In this document: positions 1-10,993 of the stretch, piece by piece
How positions within the stretch are numbered: position 1 is the stretch's first letter
Layout of the letters: every line of letters begins with the position of its first letter
Assembly: GCF_000687475.1 (NCBI RefSeq)
Contig: NC_057319.1
Location: forward strand, 3,276,001 to 3,340,000
Direction of reading: 5' to 3'
Length of the DNA: 64,000 nucleotides
DNA from: Ustilaginoidea virens
Taxonomy: Eukaryota > Ascomycota > Sordariomycetes > Hypocreales > Clavicipitaceae
Translations under genes and position numbers: made by a program
Notes under the pieces: model-generated
What the model saw: only the letters and a program-made list of their open reading frames with translations
Database searches by the model: none
Told to the model about the DNA's origin: nothing

Positions 1-363
1 TTTCTTTTCCAGGGAAACCTCCGTGCCAAGAGTACGCGTGCTGCCGCACAAAGAACAAGTCAAGACAACAGAAAAAAAGGGGAAAAGAAATGCAGAGAAA
101 AAAAGCCGATTGCTTCCCATCGCAGACCCAAGAGACAACCCAAGCCGGTCGTGCACCAACAAAAAAAAAAAAAAAAAAAAGGGGGGAGAGAGAGAGAGAG
201 AGAGAGAAGTCTGGATATTGGCCGCAAAAAGGGGAAGACGAAGAATGGAACAATAAAAGCTAATGAAGAAGAAGAAGAAGAGAGGAAGAGAAGGCTAACG
301 GTTCAAAATAGCACATGCCGATGCGCCCCCCCTCCTTCCCCCCCCCCCCCCCAAACAACGGGC
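1..363. other. Intergenic, low complexity
   Basis: No gene seen. It contains an A-run (about 161-180), a GA microsatellite (about 187-208), a GAA-rich stretch and a C-run near 340-352. It lies 3' of the TFIIE beta gene and probably includes its 3' untranslated region. Confidence 0.6.
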
Positions 364-1269
364 TCACCGTCGGAGGTTGCTGTAGTCCTGCATCAGGTGC
401 GCCATGTGCACGTTGGTGGCCTTGCCCGCCCTCTTGCTCGTCCGCTTCTTCTGCACCTTGGGCTTGCTCGAGGCCTGCTGGATCTTGAGGGGGTCCTCGC
501 TCGTGGGCTTCTGGCCGACATTGACCAGCTTACGGTGCATGTCGTCGACGCTCGGGATGGGGACGCGGTGCCACATGACCTGGAACTCGGGCTGGACGGC
601 GTAGTGCAGCGACGAGTCGTCGGCCCACACGTAGCGCGGGAAGTTGTCCTTCTTGGTGCGCACCACGAGGATCTTGTGCTGCCTCTCCAGGGCGGCCAGG
701 GTGTCCTCGCAGTCGGGCCAGCCGTCCTTGAGGTCCTTGACCGACACGCCCGACGCGTCCGTCTTGCGCTGCAGGTAGGCCAGCAGCGAGGTGCCGTCGC
801 GGACGTTGCGTATGACGGGGCGGTACGCGTACAGGCCCGTCTTCCAGCTCTGCTCGCTCAGCCCGGCGTCGGGCTTCCAGTCCACGCGGGGGTGGCCCCT
901 CAGCCCGTCGGCCAGCTGCTTCTTGTGCTCCTCCGAGTGGCCCCGCAGGCTGAGGTGGTCGATGATGTCCGCCACCGTCTTGGCGTCCGCCTTCTTCTTG
1001 AGGTACTCGACGGCAAAGGCCATTTGCGTCTTGACCTCGGCCCCGTACCCCGTCAGCTGCGGCTGCGAGAAGGGCACGTCGGGGACCGCGTCGCGCTTGC
1101 GCCTGGCCGTCGGCGTCGTGCTGTCCGAGGCCGCCGAGGGCGACGGCGACGGCGGAGCCAGCGACGTCGCCTTGCCGGCGCTCGTGCTGCTGGGGTTGGA
1201 GAGCTTGGCGGCCGCCGAAGCCAGCGTGCCGCGAAACGCCGACGACTGCTTCTCCAGGTACGACGACAT
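364..1269 (-). CDS. tfa2: Transcription initiation factor IIE subunit beta (TFA2)
   Basis: Single-exon gene for a 301-residue protein. TFIIE beta pairs with TFIIE alpha in the RNA polymerase II pre-initiation complex and helps recruit TFIIH. The chosen ATG (1267-1269) opens with MSSYLEKQSSAFRGTLASAA; the frame stays open upstream to 1446, but the extra part is low-complexity and reads through a C-run, so it is probably leader. A Ser/Pro/Thr-rich segment is followed by the winged-helix core (about residues 80-240), with the stretch GYGAEVKTQMAFAVEYLKKK, and a lysine/arginine-rich C-terminus typical of the family. Length fits fungal TFA2. Recognition is by overall sequence resemblance; no alignment was run. 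It lies tail-first relative to the cytochrome b5 gene on the same strand. Confidence 0.88.
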   Translation of the reverse strand: MSSYLEKQSSAFRGTLASAAAKLSNPSSTSAGKATSLAPPSPSPSAASDSTTPTARRKRDAVPDVPFSQPQLTGYGAEVKTQMAFAVEYLKKKADAKTVADIIDHLSLRGHSEEHKKQLADGLRGHPRVDWKPDAGLSEQSWKTGLYAYRPVIRNVRDGTSLLAYLQRKTDASGVSVKDLKDGWPDCEDTLAALERQHKILVVRTKKDNFPRYVWADDSSLHYAVQPEFQVMWHRVPIPSVDDMHRKLVNVGQKPTSEDPLKIQQASSKPKVQKKRTSKRAGKATNVHMAHLMQDYSNLRR

Positions 1270-1857
1270 TTGGGCGGTCGGGACGCTGTTTCCTTTTTTT
1301 TGGGGGGGGGGGATTATCCCGGAGCGACAAGACGGACGACGGGACGACGGACGACGGAAGACGGAAGCGAGTTTGGCAGCGGTGGTGATGGATGTAGTCA
1401 AATCCAAAGTTTGGCTTTGGGGTTGATTTTGCAGAACATCGTCCAAGTCTCCGCAGAAGCCTTGCCATGATTATGATTGGCTGACTAACAAACAACAGGT
1501 ACGGAGCACGCCCAGGGTATACCCTGTACAGTACATAGTACTCCGTCGCACCTACAAAGCGAATGTTGCGTGCGTGGCAAAGCGCAACCCTCGACCTCGG
1601 AACCAACTTGAAAATTGCTTGCTTCGACAAAGACAATTCTTGCACGTTGCCCCTTTTTGCGCCGGCCGGGGAATTGAGCCACGCGGCTGCTACTCACAAG
1701 CATGCTCTGCTTTCCCATGCCTCATTTCTACTCTCCGTTTGCCAGAGAAGCTCTGCCTCGTGCGGCATTCTGCGGACGGAGAAGCCTCGAGGTGTGAACA
1801 ACAGCAAAGCTGCCCAGAAAGAAGGAAACAAACGAGTGAAGGAAGGAGAAGGAAGGG

Positions 1858-1924
1858 GAAAGCAACGTAAAGCAACATAAAGAAACGTAAAGCAACGTAA
1901 AGCAACGTAAAGCAACGTAAAGCA
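1858..1924. repeat. Decamer tandem repeat (GCAACGTAAA)
   Basis: About six copies of a 10-bp unit GCAACGTAAA, some with single changes (for example GCAACATAAA, GAAACGTAAA), between the TFIIE beta and cytochrome b5 genes. No coding role is apparent. Confidence 0.85.
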
Positions 1925-2210
1925 GGGCACGCAAACTTCTTTTCATCCACCTACAGTCTCTCGACGTCTAGATCTAACCGAGCTGATTACATGGTGCAAA
2001 AAGTAATATTCCTCTGGGGAACCGGGAACCCAACATAATTCTCTTCTCTTTCGCGTTCGCGGGCGGCTTGCCACACCCAAGTTGGGCCATCACTTCCCAC
2101 CTCCCAAGCCCAGTCTGGGCCGTCTTCTCCTCCCCTTCTTTTTTTTTCTGGTTGCACACCTCTTCTTTGTTTGCGAGAAAGGGAATGCTGAGGAAAAGCT
2201 CGAGGCAAGT

Positions 2211-3097
2211 TTAGGCAGCGGCAGGCTTGGCCTGCTCTTGCTTGGCCATGTATTGGAACGCAAAGTAGCCCAGAGCGCCGCCAATCAGAAGAATCAAGTA
2301 GATGCCGATGCCAAGGCCAGTGTTGTCGCTGCCGCCTTGGGATGAGGTGCTCGTAGTATGGGCAGAGGTCTTGGGGGCAGGGTCACCGGGCTGTTGACGA
2401 GAAGCAACGGATTAGCATCAGCATCAGCATCAGCATCAGCATCAGCATCAGCATCAGCAATGGCATCGGCATCGGCATGCTGGTGGCGGCCACTGGCAAG
2501 CCACAATGCCCAGCTTGAAAAAAGGGGAAAAAACAAAGAAAAAGAAGAAGAAAAAAGAAAAAAAGCCCGTCTCGGCCGGCGTCAACTCAACACCTGGATG
2601 CGCATGTCGACTCACCTGTCGCTTCAGGACGCCAACTTGGATTTTGTCGAGGGTCTCACGGGCTTCGTCGCTGTGGCCAACGTCTTCAAAGGCTTCGGTA
2701 GCGTCTTGACCAGCGCAGTCGAGCAAAACCTCCTCGCCGCCACTGCAATGACAAGTTTGTTAGCTGACCATGCGCAACGGAGACGGATCAACTGTCGGCC
2801 AAACTCCAGGTAGGAAAGGCTGGGGGAAGGGCAAACAAGGGTCCATGCTCGGGTTGACGCTGCCGCTGGAGCTTGGGTGTACACAAAGCAGGCGGGCGGC
2901 CAGCCAGCCAGCCAGCCAGCCATGCGGGAAGAGAAGATCGGGGTGAAGGGCAGACGGGAGATTGCTGTAGACACGTACGGGTGCTCGTCGAGGAACTGGG
3001 TGCAGTCGTAGATTTTGTCGTGAATCACTACATATATGTCCTTTTTGGTGTTGTGTTCGGCAACGTCTTGGTAGCTAAGCTCTAGGGCGGCAGACAT
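2211..3097 (-). CDS. Cytochrome b5, tail-anchored
   Basis: Three exons (2979-3097, 2616-2742, 2211-2390 on the minus strand) give 141 residues. Introns are GTACGT...CAG and GTGAGT...CAG. The protein is a small haem electron carrier of the ER (or mitochondrial outer) membrane that supplies electrons to desaturases, hydroxylases and P450s. The haem ligands are visible: His39 in [12 protein letters not shown], completed exactly by splicing intron 1, and His63 in DVGHSDEA. A Ser/Thr-rich linker (about 85-105) leads to one C-terminal membrane helix (about 107-129, [20 protein letters not shown]) and a short polar tail, the usual tail-anchor layout. The second intron carries a hexanucleotide repeat. 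Confident family call; the exact paralogue is not determined. Confidence 0.93.
2412..2460. repeat. Hexanucleotide repeat (GCATCA) in intron 2 of cytochrome b5
   Basis: About eight near-perfect copies of GCATCA, followed by degenerate GCATCG copies, lying wholly inside the second intron (2391-2615) of the cytochrome b5 gene. The spliced message does not contain it. Confidence 0.85.
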
Positions 3098-3240
3098 GGT
3101 GGGCAGATATGGGCTCGGGCTGGCGTGGTTGCAAAGGAGCGAATTGGCTGGCAAAATGATTGGCAAGCCAAGAGTTCCCAACGGCAAAATTCAAGCAGGC
3201 GGGAAATGGAGCAGAGAAGGAGGAGGAGGGATTGGGAAGA

Positions 3241-3310
3241 AGCGGAGACGACGAAGTCGAACCGAAATGATGGGAAGCGGAGACGACGAAGTCGAACCGA
3301 AATGATGGAC
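3241..3310. repeat. 35-bp tandem duplication upstream of cytochrome b5
   Basis: Two adjacent, almost identical 35-bp units (3241-3275 and 3276-3310) beginning AGCGGAGACGACGAAGTCGA, 140-215 bp upstream of the cytochrome b5 start codon, so in its probable promoter or 5' leader. Confidence 0.85.
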
Positions 3311-3418
3311 AACGGAGACGGAGATGTGGAGAGAGTTTGCAGGAAGCAAGGAGCAAGGCCCAGGAGGACGTGCTGGAAGTTGAGTTGACATTGTGAGCAC
3401 TGGCAAGCGTCAATCTGG

Positions 3419-3449
<31 letters not shown>

Positions 3450-3472
3450 GTCAATCAGTCGATCAATCGATA
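3419..3472. repeat. Tetranucleotide repeat (TCAA)
   Basis: About a dozen TCAA/TCAG/TCGA units in the intergenic region upstream of cytochrome b5. The surrounding interval 3098-4878 has no supported gene; it also holds T-runs near 4053-4077 and 4490-4514. Confidence 0.8.
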
Positions 3473-4171
3473 GCGCTCCCAGTGCTCCAGTGCTCCAGGG
3501 CTCAGTGCCTCAGTGCTGGCTGCTGGCTGCTCGTGCACTGTCTTGGCAGCCGTGCCGCTGGTGCTGTTCGCTCGACGACCGAGGGCCCTGTGACTTTAAA
3601 ATTTGGTCTGACCAGGCGGCCAAAAGTCTTGACCCCGCCAGCCAGCCAGCCGTCGTCCTCGGGTCTTCTGGCGCTACTTGAAAAGAGCGCTGGGTTGAAG
3701 AGTGCTGCTGATTGCAACCAACCAAGAGCAGCAGAGCAGAGCAAAGCAAAGATATGTCATGTTGCCTCTTAAATAACATGAAGGGTTCCTCGTCGCCAAG
3801 TCCTGCCGTTACGGGGCAGCCATCGAGTCGAGCTCATCCATCTGGCTTTGTCGAGGCGCCGTCTTCGTCACAAGCAATTGAAGCTTCCCAGCCTCTTCCC
3901 CGGCCGCCCAATCTTTCCACCAATGTGGCGGCCCCATTATTCAGCAGCCCGGTGATTTGCCACGGGCCGCGGGGGCCACACGCGCCATGCAATCTCAGTC
4001 TGCATGAAGAAAATCACCACCAAGTCGAAACAACCCTGACTTGGCCCGTGTCTTTTTTTTTTTTTTTTTTTTTTTTTCTTTCTTTCTTTTTTCTGTGTCG
4101 CAGCCCACGACGCCTAGCAACAGCAACACGGAACTGCATGGCTCGCTTGCAGACCAGAGTGACCGACTGAC

Positions 4172-4187
4172 TACTCCGTACGGAGTA
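4172..4187. repeat. 16-bp perfect palindrome TACTCCGTACGGAGTA
   Basis: Perfect inverted repeat. Its half-site TACGGAGTA recurs in many intergenic positions of this window (see findings). Function unknown. Confidence 0.8.
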
Positions 4188-4878
4188 CGGACGTACAGTA
4201 CTCGATTCCAACGCCGACACAACCCCAACATGCCCGGCTTCCTGTAATCCTCCCCCTAACCCCCCAAACCTGGCCCAATCGATCGACCGACCGACCCTGG
4301 TTTCAATCTTCTCCTTCAACTCGTTGCTTCTCCTGCTCTTCCTTTTGCGCTGCTTGCATGGTTCCGGCCCACCCAACGGCAACGAGTCAGTTTTTTGTCC
4401 ATCCGACGTTGCTGCTTCGCCGCGTCTGTCTGGATACATGGGCCGAAATAGGCACTCTGGTCTCTGCAAGTCGTGGCCACTTGGAGGTTTTTTTTTTTTT
4501 TTTTTTTTTTTTTTCACTTGACGACGACAAGTCAATTTCCCATCGGCCCTTGCTCCTCCAGCTCGGCGGCCTTGGCCTTGTTTGTCTACGTCAGGCCACA
4601 GGAAATGTCCAAGACACGAACCGCCATTTGCAGTCATCTTTTGCAACTTTGCGACCATTAAACTACCTAGCCACTCCGTACTTGCAGACATGTAATCCTT
4701 GCACCGTCGTCGACTCAAAGGGGATAGAGCCGTGCTTTCTTTCTTCAGACCAACAACGAACCGATCTAGCGTTGCTCGCGTCTGGCCATGGCCATGGCCA
4801 TGGCAATGGCAATGGCAATGGCGATGCCTTGTAGGGGATTCTCGTCCGACCCAAACCTCTCTGACGCATCGGCTCTGC

Positions 4879-6164
4879 CTATCGCTTGGAACCGCCTCCG
4901 CCAATGTCTTGTCCCAGTCTATAGCTCATCACCTTGTCCCACTCGATTTTTTGCCTCGTCACGGGCAGCTGTCTTCGCAATCCCTTGAATAAGCCCTCGC
5001 TCAAGCTGACAAAGCTCTTGTTCAGTTCCTCTTGGTACTTCTTCTCTGCTGCTGAAATCTCTCGAGCCACCGCTGCGCCTGTTCCAGGCGAGATGGAAGC
5101 CGTGACAGGCTTGTTCGTAAGCAGACGGACATTGCCGTCTTCGTAGTAGTGCACATCGACCTTGATGGATCCCTCCATGCTTCCAGATGCTGCGTCGAAA
5201 ATATAAAGCGACCGCCATTTTCCGTTCCTGTTGTCCCACAGCGTCAGCATTGCTCCATCGCTACCCATTCCAGAGCGCCGATCGAGCTGTACCAAAAGTT
5301 GTGGGGACTGTATTTGTTCGCCACAATGGCGATGGCTACTTTCGAGTCGGACTCGATAGGGTATGCGCCAAAGGACGCGTTTGAAAAGTGTTCCTTGACG
5401 TAAGCTCCGGTGCTTTTCAGGATGGATTTGCTGCGGCTCAACTGTCAGACCGACCTGCTGGCCCATCGAATACCGTTTCCGGCAGAACCGGCAAAAAAAA
5501 AAAGAAAATAATAATGATGAAAAACCAGGGAACGATAATGAGAAAAATCAAGTTTCTCACACTAGATCAGCTAGAGCACCTTCCAGCACATGGCTTTGCA
5601 CAGCGCTGGCTTTCTGTAATCATGATTAGAGGCAAGTCGGTCGGTCCCAGAAGCTCGCTCGAGGCCAACATGCCTGTCTGGTGTGATCAAAGGCGAAGCT
5701 CGATGAGCTCTCTACATCGTAATACCGTCCGTCACCAAGGGAGTTGTGCTCGGTAACCAGAACCTGGTGAATTCGACGCGATTAGAGGTTGCCCTGGCCA
5801 AGCAGGAGTTTCGCACTTTGTCTTCTCACTGGCTGGCTGCTCCCAGGAAGCGTCACCGTCGTCAATTGCTCCTCATTGTATCGTTGGAATGCAGACGAGA
5901 GCTCAGAAATGATGTTTGGCGAGGATGCAGTCAATGATTTGATATCTGCACGGATACGGGTAAGTAAAATAAAATTGTGCGGCCCGTCCAGCGGCGAGCG
6001 AATCGTACCAGCGATGACATCTGCGAGCTGCGTCTTCCTCATTAGCAAACCGACTTTGCTACGCTCGGTGCATACCACAGGCAAGGCCAGCGGAGCCGTG
6101 GCGGCCTCACCTCTCCCGGAGGAGCTGCCTCCACGAAGCTGGAGACAATCTCAATGTGCGACAT
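4879..6164 (-). CDS. cap1: F-actin-capping protein subunit alpha
   Basis: Seven exons on the minus strand: 6111-6164, 6009-6027, 5830-5945, 5674-5763, 5561-5613, 5293-5430, 4879-5227. Together they encode 272 residues, the usual length. With the beta subunit it caps actin-filament barbed ends at cortical patches and polarity sites. Diagnostic motifs appear once the exons are joined: PPGELADVIADIKSLT at the N-terminus, RYYDVESSSSFAFDHTRQKA, KYSPHNFWNGKWRSLYIFD, VDVHYYEDGNVRLLTNKPV and REISAAEKKYQEELNKSF. Exon 2 is only 19 nt, and intron 4 has a GC donor (CAG|GCATGT) with a normal TAG/CAG-type acceptor. Every junction keeps frame and restores a family-like sequence, so the model is strong. The exon 5 to 6 junction (GT|GTGAGA, GCAG|CAAATCC) was chosen because it yields LADLVKSILKSTGAYVKEHF. 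Confidence 0.9.
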
Positions 6165-6764
6165 TACTGGGCTGGGACCGTGCAGCAAATCCTTCCGGGG
6201 ACGAGCAGAGGCGAAATGCTGGGCCGGGTTGAAGGAGAGCGTCAAGTCAAGGCTGCAGCAGGATGTTTTGGATATGCAATATGCGGTCAGGCTGGCTGGC
6301 TACAGATGAAGGCGGCGGGACTCGGAGGCGGGGCATACTGTACCTAACATACAGTGTAGTACACAGTGCATTACGCAGTACAAACTGCAGAGTACATGGG
6401 CACGAAGTACGGAGTACGGAGTACATGGCAGCTTAGGCGGACATACGTACTCCACAGTACGTGCCGCGTCCTGCGTACCTCTCCAGCTCAACAGAGGCAC
6501 TGGGTTTTTCATCAACCTGGAACAAGGAAATGGCGGACAAGGACTGCTCCCCGACATCATCTCAAAGAGGTATATACTGGGTGCGTACGGACTTTGATGC
6601 TCATTGAGCACTGCAAGGCATCTGACTTTTGATATTTTTTTTTTTTATTTCAACTTCTGCCCCTAGCTCAATGAAAACCAGACAGAGTGTTGCCTACTGA
6701 AACGCCGGGACGGCTATGCGCTATATACAGTGGTCGTCTTTCATCTTCCTCTTGCTTTCCTTCT

Positions 6765-8063
6765 TCAATAGTTTAGCTTTCTTCTGATATGTTCGTAAAT
6801 GCCTGTATATTGGTAAGTTTTGGTTTCATCAAGGCATTTTCGGAAGGCACAACAGGACAAGTTTGAAAGCCGAACAAAAGACGACAAACTGGACTTACGT
6901 GCAACATCTGGAACGTTGAACTTCTCAAACATCAATGCGCTGTGGATGCTCCAACCTGCAACTCGTCCCACGGGAGCCTCCAGCCGAAGAAACGTCTCCG
7001 GATCCTCTTGTATGGCGGCGGCCACCTCTGCGCCAACACCAGCGTTGACCATGGCTTCATGAACGATGATGGCCCGGCCCGTCTTTCTGACACTGGCAAA
7101 GACCGTCTCCTTGTCCCAGGGATACACTGTCCTCAGGTCGATCAGCTCGCAAGAAACTCCCAGGTCCTCTTCGGCGCGTTGAATGGCAGATAGGCAGGTG
7201 TACACGGGCTGGCCGTAGGAGATTACGGTGACGTCCTTGCCCTCCTTGACGACTTCGGCCTTTGATAGGGGCAGCTCATAAGCGGCCTCGGGCACCTGTT
7301 CCACGGCGGCACGATACAAGATCTTGGGCTCCATGAAGATGCAAGGATCGTTGCTTCTAATGGCTGCCAGCAAGAGACCCTTGGCCTGGATAGGAGACCT
7401 CGGCATTATGACGCGGAAGCCTGGGACGTGGGTAAACAGGCTCTCGGGGGACTGGGAGTGGTACAATCCTCCGTGACCAACACCACCGCATGGCATGCGT
7501 ACAGTCAAGGAACCGGCATGAACACCAGTGGCCCCTTCACGGTATCGTAGCTTGGCTCCCTCGTTGACGATTTGGTCAAAGGCCGGGAAAACATAATCGG
7601 CAAACTGAATCTCGGCAACTGGACGCATCCCTTGGGCGGCCAACCCGATGCCAAAGCCCATGATGCCTTGTTCGGTCAACGGCGTGTTGAACACTCTGTC
7701 GCTCCCATACGTCTCGGCCAGTTTCATCGTGCAGCGGAATACGCCACCAAAAGCGACGTCCTCGCCAAAGATCAGCACCGAGTCGTCTTGGGCGAGAGCG
7801 ATCCCCAGGGCATCGTTGATGGCTTGAAAGAGGTTCATTTTCCTGGTTGCGCCGTTCCGCACCTCGACGGGAATCTCTGCGTAATTGCCCAGCGCCGGGC
7901 CTTTGCTGCCGTGAGCCAGCAGGTACGTTGTTCCGTAATCTATAGGCTTGTTCAGTTTGGCGTTGGGCAGGTGTTGAGAATAGCGCCGCCGGATGATCTG
8001 GAAGGGCGGCTGTTGGCATGGCGTTGCTGCCCTTCGAAGTTGACGAACAGCGTGGTGCCTCAT
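6765..8063 (-). CDS. 2-oxoisovalerate dehydrogenase subunit beta (branched-chain E1 beta), mitochondrial
   Basis: Two exons (6899-8063, 6765-6802), intron GTAAGT...CAG, 400 residues. It is the beta chain of the E1 decarboxylase of the mitochondrial branched-chain 2-oxoacid dehydrogenase complex, which breaks down Leu, Ile and Val. The N-terminus is Arg-rich with few acidic residues ([20 protein letters not shown]), as expected for a mitochondrial presequence. Transketolase pyrimidine-binding domain: [13 protein letters not shown] (Glu101 is the expected thiamine-diphosphate contact), [38 protein letters not shown] and [10 protein letters not shown]-terminal transketolase domain: [13 protein letters not shown] and IVHEA. 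The final exon supplies the ending [15 protein letters not shown]. The [13 protein letters not shown] form separates it from pyruvate dehydrogenase E1 beta. The start is the ATG at 8061-8063. Divergent from the glucosidase gene, 780 bp apart. Confidence 0.93.
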   Translation of the reverse strand: MRHHAVRQLRRAATPCQQPPFQIIRRRYSQHLPNAKLNKPIDYGTTYLLAHGSKGPALGNYAEIPVEVRNGATRKMNLFQAINDALGIALAQDDSVLIFGEDVAFGGVFRCTMKLAETYGSDRVFNTPLTEQGIMGFGIGLAAQGMRPVAEIQFADYVFPAFDQIVNEGAKLRYREGATGVHAGSLTVRMPCGGVGHGGLYHSQSPESLFTHVPGFRVIMPRSPIQAKGLLLAAIRSNDPCIFMEPKILYRAAVEQVPEAAYELPLSKAEVVKEGKDVTVISYGQPVYTCLSAIQRAEEDLGVSCELIDLRTVYPWDKETVFASVRKTGRAIIVHEAMVNAGVGAEVAAAIQEDPETFLRLEAPVGRVAGWSIHSALMFEKFNVPDVARKSSLSSFVRLSNLSCCAFRKCLDETKTYQYTGIYEHIRRKLNY

Positions 8064-8843
8064 GATACTCGACGCCAGCGTTCCTATCGCGCCACAACAG
8101 AAGATTTTTTCGAAGCAGTTCCCTTCAGGAAGAGGAACACCAAGGCCAGCGAGGTAAAGGAAGAAATGTGGTCGTCTCAGACTTCTGGAAGTTCCGGCCA
8201 AGGAAGGTGATGATGCTAGGACGTGAGCTCGGTTTGTCGCGGCCTTCCGAGGACCCACTTTTGCAGGTTCAAGCTAGTTCGTCACAAAGCCGATGGTAGA
8301 AGGAACGAACCAGTGACTGCTGCCAAACTAAGCCGGCTGGGTGAGCTGAGCTACTGCTGTTGCTGTACAATAGAGGGAAGTGGAAGAGCTGGGCGGAAAT
8401 CCATGGCTCGTTCAACAACCCTGGGAAACCACCCGACGATTGTAATTCATGGCTTCATGTTGCCACATGCTGCAAATTTCTTTCCCGTCTTGACATGTCG
8501 GATCGTCCCCGGTCTTTGTTGTTTTCTTTTCCTCCCACAAGGCATACACATGGATGGTTCACGAATCTCTCGATTCTCTCGGTACTTCCCAAGTCATTTC
8601 AGCACCCCACCAAGGGTTGGTTGCCCAGCCAACACCGAGCCGCCAGGGGTTACATACCTCCCAAGGTACGTTGAATTGATTGCCAACGGGGCTGTACTCT
8701 TGTAACTGCGGCACTTTTTCAATGACGTGTTCGTAAAAACTGGGGTCTGGACTCGGCAACATGCTAAACGTAAATGTCGCCTGCATGCGTGCTTGAATGT
8801 CGCCGCATTCCAGCGACAAGGGCGAGGAACACATGGCATCACA

Positions 8844-10993
8844 ATGGCGCCTAGAGAATCGACTCGGCCCGGCAGGCACCATCGATCCCGACATGGACAG
8901 ACGGACGAAGAGCCGAGGACAAGCCAGCCGCGTAGAAAACGACCGAATCAGACAAGACCCGGCGCCGCACCGAACCCCGAGGAGAACCGACAACAGAGGA
9001 GATCGAGACGCTCGTCTCAGACGCTTTCCTCCGATGCCTTGGCCCAGCTGGATAGAGAAAATGAGCGGCGGAAGCGCAACGCCGACAAGGAGCGTCGGAG
9101 ACGTCGGAGGGGAGATTACCAGCAGGTAGACGTCACACCGCAACCAACACCCCGAAAGCAGACGAGGCAGCCCGAGCGAAAGAAGAGACGGGTAGTCAGT
9201 GGCGCAGTCATGGAAGAAGGAAGAGCAGGACAATCAGGCTTGCGAGGAGGTGGCAGCTGGGGCGATGGTGACTTTGAGAAAGAAAAGCACTACCGCCACC
9301 GGGATAAAAAGCGGGCCATACCAGAGGAGGAGGAAAAGAAGAAGAAGAAGCTTTGTAGGTGTAATCTGCTGTGTCTTATTCGTCTTGTATTGCTCTGACG
9401 CTTTAATCTCCAGGGTGGCTTCTCGGCGGTCTTGGGGCGGTAATCCTCATCATCATCATCATTGCTGCGGCCGTCGTGGTGAGCAAGAAAAACTCAGGCC
9501 GAGGCTTGTCCGATTCGTCTTCGCTGAACGGCAAAGACCCGAGTAGCGTCCCGAGCAAATGGAAGAATACCTATCTCGACCCGTGGACCTGGAAATCCAC
9601 GGCGGGTTTCAACACCACCTTTACCGATCAAATGGTGGGTGGATTACCCGTGATGGGGCTCTACACCGACTGGGACGATTCTACCAGAGCAAACGACAAA
9701 GTGCCGGCGCTGAACGAGGCTTGGGGCTCTTATGGGAGTCGTCCGGCTCGAGGGGTCAATCTTGGAGGCTGGCTCTCCTTGGAGCCCTTTATTACACCGT
9801 CTCTGTTCAACTACAACTTGGGACTGGGCATCGTGGACGAGTATACCCTCTGCAAGAATCTCGGGGGTTCCACGGCAGCCACGCTAGAGAGCCATTACGC
9901 ATCCTTCGTCACGGAAGATACCTTTAAAGCCATCGCAGCGGCCGGCTTGGATCATGTCAGAATACCCTTTTCGTACTGGGCAGTCGAGGTGTACGATGGG
10001 GATCCTTACCTCTTCAGAACGTCGTGGAGGTATCTGCTGCGAGCGATTGAGTGGGCGCGAAAGTACGGTCTCCGGGTCAATCTCGATCTCCACGGCCTCC
10101 CCGGCAGCCAAAACGGTTGGAACCACAGCGGGCGTCAGGGCCTCATAGGGTGGCTCAACGGCACCGACGGCCAACTCAACGCCAAGAGGTCGCTCGATAT
10201 CCACGACCGGCTAAGCCGGTTTTTCGCCCAAGACCGGTATCAGAACGTCATCAGCCACTACGGTCTGGCCAACGAGCCGCGGATGACATTTCTCAACGTG
10301 CCCGACGTCATCCAGTGGACGGAACAAGCGTACACGACGGTGCGCAAGAACGGGGTGAAGGCGCTGGTGGTATTCGGCGACGGCTTCATGGGCCTGGACA
10401 AGTGGCAGGGCCTGATGAGCGGCTACGACGACATGGTGCTCGACGTGCACCAGTATGTCATCTTCAACCAGAACCAAATCAACTTTTCGCACCAAAAGAA
10501 GGTCGAGTACGCGTGCGCAGGCTGGGCGCAGCAGGCCCTGCAGAGCATGGACCGCAAGACGGGCTACGGACCGACGCAGTTTGCTGAGTGGTCGCAGGCC
10601 GACACGGACTGCGCGCAGTACCTGACGAATGTCGGCTGGGGCAACCGCTGGGAGGGCACGTACAACACGGGCGACAAGGACACCTCGGTGCTTACTCCTC
10701 GATGCCCGACCCTGAACAGCTCATGCTCGTGTTCCAAGGCCAACGCGGACCCGAGCCAGTACAGCGACGCGTACAAGAAGTTCCTCCAGATGTTCGCCGA
10801 GGCCCAGATGCACAGCTTCGAGAAGGGCTGGGGCTGGTGGTACTGGACGTGGAAGACGGAGAGCGCGGCGCTGTGGAGCTACGAGGCCGCCTTGACCGCT
10901 GGCATCATGCCAGCCAAGGCATACAGTCGAAGCTTTAACTGCGACGCGGACATTCCCGACTTTTCGGCAAGCGGACTGGCAGAGGTGTACTAA
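8844..10993 (+). CDS. exgD: Glucan 1,3-beta-glucosidase, GH5 (exgD type), type II membrane protein
   Basis: Two exons (8844-9354, 9414-10993), intron GTAGGT...CAG, 696 residues. Predicted exo-1,3-beta-glucanase acting on cell-wall glucan. A long basic, Arg-rich cytoplasmic N-terminus (about 1-170) is followed by one membrane helix (about 172-193, KKLWWLLGGLGAVILIIII) that is only complete after splicing. The catalytic GH5 barrel lies outside the membrane: RGVNLGGWLSLEPFITP, HVRIPFSYWAVE, acid/base Glu458 in GLANEPR and nucleophile Glu562 in QFAEWSQAD. The ATG in context CACAATGGCG was chosen. The layout (long basic tail, anchor, GH5) matches fungal ExgD proteins rather than the secreted ExgA/B forms. 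Biological target is inferred from the family. Confidence 0.9.

Noticed and set aside
151..1470. 439-codon plus-strand open frame opposite TFIIE beta
   Set aside because: It is Arg/Leu/Val-rich antisense shadow of the GC-rich TFIIE beta coding region and starts in A/GA repeats; no domain is seen.
530..1645. 371-codon minus-strand frame overlapping TFIIE beta
   Set aside because: Frame-shifted shadow of the same gene, with Arg/Gly/Ala-rich composition.
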